From NCBI GenBank assembly GCA_024220505.1, contig JAKZZE010000017.1, positions 620,001 to 684,000 of the forward strand: DNA of 64,000 nucleotides, in the 5' to 3' direction. The notes beneath the pieces were generated by a model. That model was not told the DNA's origin. It did no database searches and was given only the letters and a program-made list of their open reading frames with translations. A program made the translations under genes and the position numbers. The stretch comes from Rhizopus arrhizus. Lineage: Eukaryota; Mucoromycota; Mucoromycetes; Mucorales; Rhizopodaceae. Positions within the stretch are counted from its first letter, which is position 1. Each line of letters begins with the position of its first letter. Below are positions 54,937 to 64,000 of this stretch, piece after piece.

Positions 54937-55954
54937 TGTAATAAAGAAGAAATAGGCAAAAAAAAAGAGAGAGAAAAGAGATAATGAGGAGTCATTAATA
55001 CTTTTTTAGTTTGTGGTACTGCCCTAAAGAACTTGCCCAAAGATAATATGTGACTTTAAAAAAGTGTGTAAGTATATGACTCGATTACTTTTCTATTTAG
55101 AAGTGGATCACACTAGCTTCATATTATGACACGTTTTGCCAAGAAAAAAAAGAAGAAGAAGGCGGGTTATGTTTTTAAATAACAAAACTAAAGGTTTACC
55201 GACAAAAACCACTTGTGGTTTCTATAATTATATTAATGACCGAAATGAGTTCTTTATTAAATTGATTTATTTTAGTCCAATTTGTATGTTTTCATAACAT
55301 TTATTACAAGGGTATTGTTCATACGGATAAAGGAAAAGGGTTTCTTTTTTTAAAAAAAATAAGATAGTTACAAAATATCCTCATAGTTCTTCTTTAAAGA
55401 CACATTTAATGAGTTTAGGCTTGTCTTTTTCTGTATTTTAGTGTGCCTTCTTTGTACTAGATGATAGTTTATTGTGTTTTAGTTCTTTTTACAACCTTAG
55501 CATTTGATCCGTGAATAAGCACGCTATATTAGTAAACCTTATATAAACTTGTAGCTGATTAGATAGCTTAGGTGTATGACATCAATTAAACCGAGAATAT
55601 GTTACCTTATGTAGCCGACAATATAACCACACAGGGTTTTCTTTTATTTTGCTTTTACCGACAGCAGTAAAAAAATGCTGCTCCGAATATTAAAAGAACA
55701 ATGTTAAGTTGTTTTTTCATAAGGAGTGTCTTTTTTTTATTATCATAGTTGACTTTTGGATAGTATAATCTTTTTTTTTCTACTCATTATCACACAAATA
55801 TCTTGACTATACGCGTATCATAACGACGCAAAGACAAGAGATCTGCATAAATATTCCAAATTTTTGGTATGATCATCCCTGTGGCTTAGCATGTTACCCT
55901 CTCTTTTTGAACTTTTAAAAATTACTTTTTATCAAAAATCCTCCACCAAAAAAA
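54937..55954. other. AT-rich spacer before eIF4E
   Basis: No coding signal. It holds the eIF4E promoter and the 5' side of the small secreted gene. Confidence 0.6.
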
Positions 55955-56768
55955 ATGGCATCTGCGATTCCTGAGGTTATTAAAGCCAAAAAAAACCATT
56001 GATTATTCAGTAAAGCATTCACTTCAAAACATTTGGACTTTATGGTTTGATAATCCAGGCAAAAAGACAGATGCTCAATCTTGGGCTGATAATTTGAAAG
56101 AAGTCAGTTCTATTGAAACTGTCGAAGACTTTTGGAGGTAAGATATCAAGTGTAGCTTTTTTATAACGATGTTAATTTCCCATGAAAAGTACTCTCAACA
56201 ACGTTTGTAAAATTAACCACCTTGCTCCCAATTCCAACTTTCACCTTTTCAAACAAGGTATTCGCCCTGAATGGGAAGACCCTGCCAATGCTGAAGGTGG
56301 CAAATATGGAATTCAGTTTCCCAGAAGTAAAACAGGCGATGCTATCAATGATTACTGGATGAATCTTGTAAGTTATACAATGACATGTATATTTAAAGTA
56401 AAATCTAAACAATATAAAGCTTTTGGCTGTTATTGGTGAGCAATTAGCTATAGACGATGAAGTATGCGGTGCTGTGGTTTCTGTAAGAAAGTCCTTTTAT
56501 AGAATTGCTTTATGGACTAAAACAAGTAAAGATGAAGAGCAAACCGAAAAAATCAGGTAAAATGCTATACATATATAATTAAATAAAGACTAACATAATA
56601 TAAAGCAAACAACTTCGAGATGTTTTAAATCTTCCAGAAGAGATTACTATTGATTTTGTACCCCATGTTGATTCCACTGCTAAAGTTGCAGCCACTTTAG
56701 CGTCTGCAACTCTTGAAGAAAATGTAACAACTGAGGAAGAGTCGGCTACTACTAAAGAAGAAGCTTAA
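55955..56768 (+). CDS. eIF4E cap-binding protein, frameshift near the start
   Basis: Exons 55955-56137, 56190-56367, 56420-56556 and 56606-56768 sum to 661 nt, one too many for a reading frame. The body is clearly eIF4E: HSLQNIWTLWFDNPGKK, SIETVEDFWR, FHLFKQGIRPEWEDPANAEG with the cap-stacking Trp, FPRSKTGDAINDYWMNL, CGAVVSVRKSFYRIALWTK. eIF4E binds the mRNA cap and recruits eIF4G. The ATG frame (MASAIPEVIKAKKNH) hits a stop after 15 codons, and the eIF4E frame starts inside the A8 run at 55988-55995 with no other ATG upstream. Seven A's would join them. Either the sequence has a homopolymer error or this is a recent inactivation of one eIF4E paralogue. I annotate it as a gene. Confidence 0.8.
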
Positions 56769-57149
56769 ACTATACTTTGCTTGCTATAAAAATATTCTAA
56801 TGTGTGTGTATCAAATAAATGTTTATATTATTGTAAAAAAAAAGTTTAAATAAACTTATAAAGTCTGAAGATAAAGGAAAGGGAATAGGTTAATTTATGT
56901 AAAGAAAAAAAAAATAAAGTGCTGTTTTTTTATAATTTTATACGGATAGACACTGTGCTGAGATGGCAGAGCAAAATGGACGCATCATATGTTCTCACTT
57001 TGACTACAAAAATCAATGTTTGTTGAATAACAAGTTCATTGAGTATTCAAGAAGAATACTAAATGAGAATATTATACTATATAGCTAAAAATAAAATAAG
57101 AATATCTTACGTCAAGCAATAAAATATACAAAATAAAAAACTTTTTAAT
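56769..57149. other. Convergent 3' flanks of eIF4E and eIF3i
   Basis: No gene seen. Contains AATAAA hexamers for both strands. Confidence 0.6.
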
Positions 57150-58265
57150 CTAGATTTCAAGCTTGAAAGTATAGTAATCAGGATCAAAATGATGTACACG
57201 AACATAACCATCTTCACCACCACTTGAATAACTTGCTCCATCTGGGTGAACAGCGATTGTATTGATAGGACCAAAGTGACCTCTAACACGACCAACTTCT
57301 TCTTCTAAAATCTTATGATAGAATCTACTTTCGAATTTACCCTGTCTAGCAGACGTTGTTGTTACACTCATTGCATCTTGACCACCACCAATAATAACAA
57401 ATTCTTGATGTTTAGGTGTAATAGATGCAGAGTTGAGTGGTGTATCCGCAGTATAGGTTTTCTTTATGTCCAGTGTGGCGGCATCAATAATTTTTGCACT
57501 TTTGTCTTTTGAAGAAGTAATAAAGTATGTACGATCGCTGCTAGGTTGCATATCAGACAAAACGCTTTCATGTGCTTTGATGGACTTGATCTTTTCATTA
57601 GCTTTCCAGTCCCACTGACAAACAGTGCCATCTTCATGGCCAGTGATGATATACTTGTCTAAAGAAGACCATGAAGCTACAACAGCTTTCTTTCCATTGT
57701 TAATGATAACAACAATAGGTGTATCGGATTCTAATAAGTAGTTACGTGAGTATAATTTATTGTTTGGAAAGTACGAAACTTACGAGCGCCATAAATGTCA
57801 CTGTTAACAGGATAAACTGTTACAGTTCCTGAATAACCCATACGTTCTTCAGTCACACATAAAACCATAGAACCATCCTCACTAAATTCAACACGCTTTA
57901 CTGCTGTCTTGAATTCCCATGTCTTCAAACATCGACCAGTTTGAACTTCCCAAAGTTTGCAAGAATTGTCTGCTGAACCAGTGACAAGTAAAGTTGAGTC
58001 AGCTAACAAAAAAAAAAGTCAATCGTTGATTTTCATTCTACAATAAATGAAGAAAAAAAAAAAAACTGGAATGTGCTATACCATTTACATCAATTGTCCA
58101 AATACTTCCTTGATGATCAGTATAGGTACCCAAGCGTTCTCCATTATGAGAATACCAAACATTGGCAACTTTATCTTTAGAAACTGTAAAGAGCAAATCT
58201 CCCTCTCTATTGTACTTAATCTGTGTTAAAGCACGAGTATGACCTTGAAGTAAAATAGGTCTCAT
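57150..58265 (-). CDS. TIF34: eIF3 subunit i (TIF34, WD40 protein)
   Basis: Three exons (58082-58265, 57784-58002, 57150-57730) give 327 residues, in the range of eIF3i (325-347). The start [19 protein letters not shown] is the usual eIF3i N-terminus. WD repeats follow: [61 protein letters not shown], and the end [20 protein letters not shown] then [12 protein letters not shown]. The [20 protein letters not shown] segment between repeats is a signature of the subfamily. eIF3i is part of the eIF3g-i module that helps mRNA recruitment and scanning. Together with eIF4E (tail to tail, 381 bp apart) it forms a small local group of translation factors, probably by chance. Confidence 0.95.
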
Positions 58266-58871
58266 TATATTATAGCAAAGAAGAGAAAGGAACTACAAAA
58301 AAAAAAAAAAAAAATAAAAAAAATAAAAAATAAAAAGAGGCTTCAACGCAAATTTGTTTTCCGCTAAATCCGGACCGAACAATTTGTTACGTGAATGCCG
58401 CAGTAATGGATGATTTTTCTTAACAACGGCATGAAAATTACTATATTCGTTCTTATTGTTTGAAGTACTGTTAAATCTGAAAGTATCTTGAAAAGCATTA
58501 GTATCAATATGTATTTCCTTTTATTAATATCATTCTAAACAATAATTGAATAGTGGAATTATTGATTTGTCCTGTCACAGCGTAGTTCTTAATGACTGCG
58601 GGTGATATTGATAGATATTTCTATTCAGGATGAGAAAAAAGTGGCACATTAGGCTTTTAAAGTAGAACCTGGGGCAAAAGAAGGCACCATAATGATGAAA
58701 ATCTTAAATGACACAGGGTTGGTTTAAATCAATGCAATGATAACATAAAAACATAAGCAAAAATTTAATTTCTTTTCCTTTGACTCATTATTTGCTATTA
58801 TCAAAATGTGTCTGAAAAATATTGCTCATTCTTTGTACTATGTGCACCTACAGACATTGTATAGTCTATAA

Positions 58872-58905
<34 letters not shown>

Positions 58906-59079
58906 AATAGAAATAATATCTCGATATACACAGAGTGAAAAACTTTCTATAACTCAAAATTTATTTATTTTTTAACAGTAAACTTGATATTAAATACAAG
59001 AAAATAAATAAATGTCATAGATGGTAGGATTAATTGTTTCATCCAGAATTCGTTGACTATCAACTTGAAACTCCATTTA
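58266..59079. other. AT-rich spacer with (AT)13 microsatellite
   Basis: An interrupted A-rich stretch lies at about 58294-58336, just upstream of the eIF3i start. (AT)13 lies at 58875-58900. No gene is seen. Confidence 0.7.
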
Positions 59080-59290
59080 TTATCGAGGATATGGTTGCCC
59101 AGGATAAGGAGTGGTTGGACGTCCAGGATAAGGTGGGTTGGGAATAGGAGGAGGAGAAGAAGGTCTAAAAGAGTATTCCATTATAGAGAGCTAATCGATT
59201 TGAATAAGAAGCCAAAAAAAAGCGAATTATTTTCGAGATATTTATACATATTCTTACCTGTTATCAGTTAATATAAATTGACATCTTTTT
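59080..59290 (-). CDS. Possible short proline-rich C-terminal exon
   Basis: A minus-strand exon 59080-59164 reads PSSPPPIPNPPYPGRPTTPY and ends PGQPYPR with a stop. A good acceptor precedes it, and a donor GTAAGA at 59257 joins it in frame to an upstream piece ending ILTDN. No start codon was found in that frame before a stop, so an exon is missing or the gene is broken. The Y-P-G repeats look like those of cell-wall or annexin-type tails. Weak support. The Arg-rich plus-strand frame in the same place is only its antisense. Confidence 0.25.
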
Positions 59291-61008
59291 TCGATTTAAT
59301 GATCATATGTCAAGACAAAGATGCCAAGCTCAATTCATGTCATCCTTATAGAAAGTTGACAGGTTTCATTTTCCTTCCAATTTGTCTTGATCATTTACTA
59401 TGCTTACCTATCCTTTATTTTCATTTTTTTATTCATGATAATGATAAATGCTACGTCACTAAGCTTTATTGTATCTTTTTTTTTGAGTGATTCATTTGAT
59501 GGCATCATTGGTTTTTCTTTTATAGGCTACTTTAGATAAATCTATAAACCATGGCCTATGTGTATCGCTTTCATTTATCACAAGTTGAAGTGCAACCTTG
59601 CTTTCTTTCTTTGTCCTAAACTTCATAGGTTAAAGTGCATTATATAATATGCTCAAATCAAATTATAAACAATACTTTCTATTCAGACAATAAGCACATA
59701 TTAAAAAAAAGCAGAAAAAATTTACTACTGCAATCAATATAGACCTTAATAGTAAAAAAAAAAAAAGACTTTTTCTAGTTAGCGCAATTTGTTTGGATGT
59801 CCAAATGAAATGAACAATATCCATTGCTACTTATTTTACAATGTTTGTATTGAATGTGAATAAAGAAATTCTTCACTGCTAATATAATCTCAAAAATAAG
59901 AGGTATATCTCAATGTTAGTTCTCTGCTTTATTTACTTTCTATTGTTAAATCATATTTGACAATAGCTCAAGCCTGTTATTTGAATATTTATTGCACAAA
60001 ATCCCCAACCAATAGCACGATTTCTTCAGAAGATAAATATAGTATCCTATTATATTGTATTTCTCTACGCGTATTCTAAACAAAGACCGTACTCCATAGT
60101 TGAATGCACATGAATGTTACAAGTCCTAAAAAGTGAGACACTTTGCCCTAATTTTGAAGAAACAATGAAAAGAAAATCATTAAGGGTAAATGGAGGATGC
60201 TTCCGACATAGCCTATCATGAATGTTTTGTTTGGAGACATAGTTGGTTAAATATTGGGTGACAAACTGATGCAATTGTTTTTAACGAGAAAGGTATGTCC
60301 AGTTCAGATATCATGATAGATAGAGTCAACTCTCTGGTCCATCTCTTATATATTCTATAATGAGTAAGATGGAATACAATGTAAAGCAAAAGATGACATA
60401 TACAATATTAAATTATAACAAAGAAAAATAAGGGCTTCTTTGACTTGTACTTTAATACAAAACAAAAAAGTTTGGACTCTTATTTTGAAGTTATCCTAAA
60501 TTATATGTAATCACTAGCGTTGTAAATAAAATACACACCCAAACTTTAGGTTTGAACGGGCTCTGATGAAGAGAAAATACTCTAATTTCTTTAGAATTGT
60601 AAACCTCCTTAAAGTATCGGCATATCCAAACGGCTTCTATGATAATTAACTATTTGAAAGGCTATGTGTAATACCTTATGATAATTTGAAATAAAATCAA
60701 CTACAAATGTGGAGTGAAGTTTTTCTGCGGATTTATGTATCTACATAAATGTTATAAGCATATACAAAGAGAAAGGAGAAATCACTAGAGGACATAATTT
60801 GTTTTATTTTTCGGATTTGTGATCATAGGGATTCTCCGCTGGTGATGATTATAGTAAAAAATAGAATGCCAAACATTCTCCCTTTTGCCTTTACCTTTTG
60901 TCATCATCTTTATGTTTTAAAGGTTTTTTTCTATTTTTTTCCTGGTCTTGATTTATTCTTTCTCAAATTTTCTTTTGTGTTTTATAGTCTAAAATCAAAA
61001 CAAAAAAC
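59291..61008. other. AT-rich spacer
   Basis: Short frames (for example 59278-59490 plus, 60065-60274 minus) lack coding character. The last ~150 bp are pyrimidine-rich, like the leader of the next gene. Confidence 0.5.
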
Positions 61009-63075
61009 ATGTTTTTTATAATTAGTATTCTTCAGTTTGTATCTTTTATCGTTGCTCAGAAATTATTACAGCAAACACAATACATCAAACCAGCAGTAAG
61101 ATGGGGAAACGGTAATTTGTATAAAGCGAATTTAATAAATAGAAGAAACAAGTGACATTTAAAAAATAGGATGTAACTTGATCAAACAAGAAGCTGAGCT
61201 TATATGTTATGGTGGACAACAAATAACAGACCCATTGACTGAATCCATGTATGCCCTTACTTTATCTCAACCGTGGAACACAACTGACCCTGCTTGGTTC
61301 CTTTACAAAAACAAAGATCCTAGCAACATCACAACACCGCTTTCCTTTTTTGCATCAGCACACGTACCAGCCAATAATTATTTTTTTGTGGATGGAGGAT
61401 CAATTGCGGCGCAAAGCAAAGCACAAACGATATACTTTGATATGCAAAACAATACATGGGCTCTGTCGCCATTGAAAGGTGAACAGCTGCCAAGAAGGTG
61501 TGCATAAAAAAACTAAACAAACATAATCTATACTAAAACATCTCTTTTTCACCTTTCGTGCTCGTTTCATTAAAAAGAAAACAACACACTGCAGTATCAA
61601 ACGATCAAGGCCAGGTGTGGCTGTGGGGTGGTGTGAGGCAAGTGATCGAATAATTTTTATTTTATTTTGCATAATTAATTATTTACATAGTGATGTGACA
61701 ACCTATGGTGGGCCTACTCTATATCATAATACTTGGACATGCATTGATACCCAAGTAAGTGTACAACAATTCCAGTATCTCTTTTTTCACAAACCACTAG
61801 ACAACTTTTTTATGTATTTGTAGACATGGACCATTCACTATCCCGCCGTAGAAAATAATCCACCACCACGCATCGACCATACAGCCACAATGATAGCCAA
61901 CAAATACATCTTAATTACTGGAGGTGTCATGTATTCTCCTGATATTACTGACCCGACTGAAAAGCTCATATTAAACCCTGTCTCTATGAGCTCCTTATTA
62001 TTATTTGATATTCATAATAATCGTTGGCATAATGTAACTGCTGGTGGAAATATACCAGCTCCAAGAAGAGGTCATTCAGCTGTACTGAGTAAGAATATTA
62101 TAAATACATATATAAAGAGTGTGGGAGAGGGGATAGGAAGCTTTTAAAGAAAGAGTTTCTAAAGTATAAAAACAATTGGATAATTGACTATAGGTCTTGA
62201 TGGTAGGAAAGTCATTGTTTTTGGAGGTGGAACAGCAGATGGACAGAATATTCAATTTAATGATGTCTTTATACTGGAACTATCTACAATGCAATGGGCA
62301 GCGCCTTCTATTGAAGGTGTACCTCCAAAGCCAAGAAAATATCATAAATGCAAGTACATAAAAAGTGAATGCGTCGTAAAACCCTCCCTAATAGCTAAAA
62401 CAAACAGCGTTTCTAGTGGGTGATTACGTGTTTGTTTTATTTGGAATTGGAGATAATAACATTGGGTTCAATGATGTTAACATTTTGAGTGTTACTGGCT
62501 GGACATGGATTAACCAATACATTCCAAACATGGTTTGGCTTTCAGGAAATGAGACATATTATCTTAATTCTTCTGATAGTGGTAAGTTTTTGTATGATTT
62601 TTTTTATGCTGCATTAAACAAAACACGTTGCCTGTTTTTAGGACTTGACCCATTGTATGATCCTGGCTTCCAAACCAAAGATGAAAACGAAGAGCGTGAT
62701 AAAGAATCTGAAGCCCGTGTCAAGGCAGGTATTACTGCAGGTGTCGTAAGTGGTGGTGTTGTTATAGTAAGTGTTTTATATTTCTACACCGCATTCAACT
62801 AACTTGTCTATTTGAAGCTTGGGGGTGGCTTATTTTTGATTATAAGCTTTGTGGTGCTCAAAAGAAAGCAAAGAAAGCATTTGAGCGGATCAATTAACAG
62901 TAACATAATAGATCCCGCTGCAGCTATACAAGATAGAGAGTCGAGAGTTCTTTCTGATCGTGTAGTCCTATCTCAACATCAACAGCAACTTCAAAAGCCT
63001 GACAACCGATCTTCTATTGGGTATGCATTCCAACCAAATGGAGAAGAGTTTCATAAGCCAAATGTTTCGTGGTAA
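61009..63075 (+). CDS. Kelch-repeat type I membrane protein
   Basis: Nine exons (61009-61111, 61170-61497, 61578-61637, 61691-61754, 61824-62088, 62194-62349, 62408-62581, 62642-62766, 62818-63075) sum to 1533 nt (510 residues). A signal peptide (MFFIISILQFVSFIVAQ) is followed by Kelch units: KQHTAVSNDQGQVWLWGGV, PPPRIDHTATMIANKYILIT-G-G, APRRGHSAVLSLDGRKVIVF-G-G-G, KPRKYHKSFLVGDYVFVLF-G. A transmembrane helix (AGVVSGGVVILGGGLFLIIS) and a basic KRKQRKH cytosolic start follow. Such Kelch membrane proteins are common and expanded in Mucoromycota; related yeast proteins (Kel1/2, Tea1) act in polarity, but the topology here differs. Introns 3 and 6 use GC-AG boundaries (GCAAGT); GT alternatives break the frame. 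Confidence 0.8.
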
Positions 63076-64000
63076 AATGTTTATGAATATTATTTAAATA
63101 AAGAAAAAAAAAAGAGAGAGGCAAAAAGTCTGATCCTATAGCATATGACTATAAACACTTTTTTCTAAAATAAATATTCTTTACTTGTTATATTCAACAG
63201 TTCATCACCAATCAAGTAGAAAGACTTGTCAATAAAGTGAATTTCACAACGAAGGAGAAATGGTATTAACACGTTTTTATCATTAGTAAGGAGAGGTTGT
63301 TAACCAATGCCAGCAGCCCTTTCTTTTCTTTTCTTGATAAAAACATTATTTTTGTACTAAATTGAACATGTAAAATGTCTTGTTGATAGTCAATGATACA
63401 ACTTGTAAAAGAATACAGATCATTTTATTTACACAAGTATTTCTAGAGCTACTAAAGTAATACAACTTTAACTGATTATGTTATGATTCAATAGGATATT
63501 GGTAATGTAGTTATAACCGAAAAAAGAAGAAAACTCTTTCCTAGAATACAGCCTTAAAAGAATCAAAATTGATAACATAATTATTGTATTTAAAATAGCT
63601 CTGGCAGTAGCAAAGGTTTTTCACTCTTCATTGTAGAGTTGACAACTTTGATATCTGACCATATGTGCTTCTCCTATGCTCATTTAACATGTTAATGATT
63701 TAATAATATAGATTCAAAAAGGATTTACGAATAGCAGATATTTCAGTCTGGCTACAACCAACCATCATTCTTTAACTGAGAAATCACTACCAGCAACTTT
63801 GTTTTTTAGCCAATTGTAAATTTCATAAAGACACTAATTAGCGTGTTTATCGACTATACTTTTTTTTTATCAAAACAAAAATGAAACTTCACAGCCAAAC
63901 TGAAGATCAATCGTATTTTCAGGATAAGAAACTTGTTCATGATAACTGCAGCTGGAATTAAGATTGTTTATTTTACTGCTTCGTTTGTTGTCGAAAGGAG
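63076..64000. other. 3' flank, no gene seen
   Basis: AT-rich. A short frame from the ATG at 63881 (KLHSQTEDQSYFQDKK) ends before the window edge; it could be a first exon of the next gene, but support is poor. Confidence 0.5.

Noticed and set aside
56943..57150. A gene between eIF4E and eIF3i
   Set aside because: Only 381 bp of AT-rich 3' flank with polyadenylation signals for both genes.
59053..59271. Arg-rich plus-strand frame (RRRRRRSKR)
   Set aside because: It is the antisense of the Pro/Tyr-rich minus-strand exon at 59080-59164.

Overview
The window is nuclear DNA of an early-diverging filamentous fungus, most likely a Mucorales-type Mucoromycota. The reasons are a fungus-specific elongation factor 3, fungal sterol and Sur7-type membrane genes, AT-rich spacers, many 45-60 nt introns, very long A/T homopolymers, and PD-(D/E)XK-like and LINE families of a kind expanded in Mucorales. 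Exon structures below were built by eye from GT/AG (sometimes GC/AG) sites and frame. For 17 of the 19 multi-exon gene models the spliced length is a multiple of three; the other two carry frameshifts.

Layout. 1-6.8 kb (minus strand): 5' end of a Tea4/Bud14-like SH3 protein, an ARID/RFX/zinc-finger RSC9-type chromatin subunit, and the intact elongation factor 3 gene. 7-21 kb: a repeat-rich island. It holds a 43-bp perfect inverted repeat, a PD-(D/E)XK-like gene whose 5' part is split by a 5'-truncated LINE, a frameshifted Rpn-like nuclease pseudogene, a decayed Tc1/mariner element with TIRs and TA duplication, and a full-length LINE (15513-20827) with two intact overlapping ORFs, inserted into an older reverse-transcriptase relic. 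21.5-35.4 kb: housekeeping genes for CLASP, ERG27-type ketoreductase, an LEA-2-like membrane protein (frameshifted), a Sur7/PalI tetraspanner, an SCP160/vigilin KH protein, an ER-type coiled-coil protein and a secreted Kre9/Knh1-like protein. 35.8-39.9 kb: a second repeat island with a decayed sister LINE carrying a 173-bp stretch identical to the full-length copy, and another LINE relic. 41-63 kb: a novel CxC/CxxC coiled-coil protein, Ras, a TMEM62-like phosphoesterase, a FunK1-like kinase, a USP-like protein lacking the catalytic cysteine, an MMS2/UEV, a tiny secreted peptide, eIF4E (frameshifted near its start), eIF3i and a Kelch membrane protein.

The genes are ordinary single-copy cell-biology genes (translation: EF3, eIF4E, eIF3i, vigilin; membrane/cell wall: Sur7-like, Kre9-like, Erg27; signalling: Ras, kinase) and do not form a pathway cluster. 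The most unusual points are the catalytically dead USP-like protein whose stop lies 30 bp upstream of a kinase start on the same strand, the gene-conversion-like patch between LINE copies, three GC-AG introns all with GCAAGT, and several convergent gene pairs with stop codons only 22-37 bp apart.
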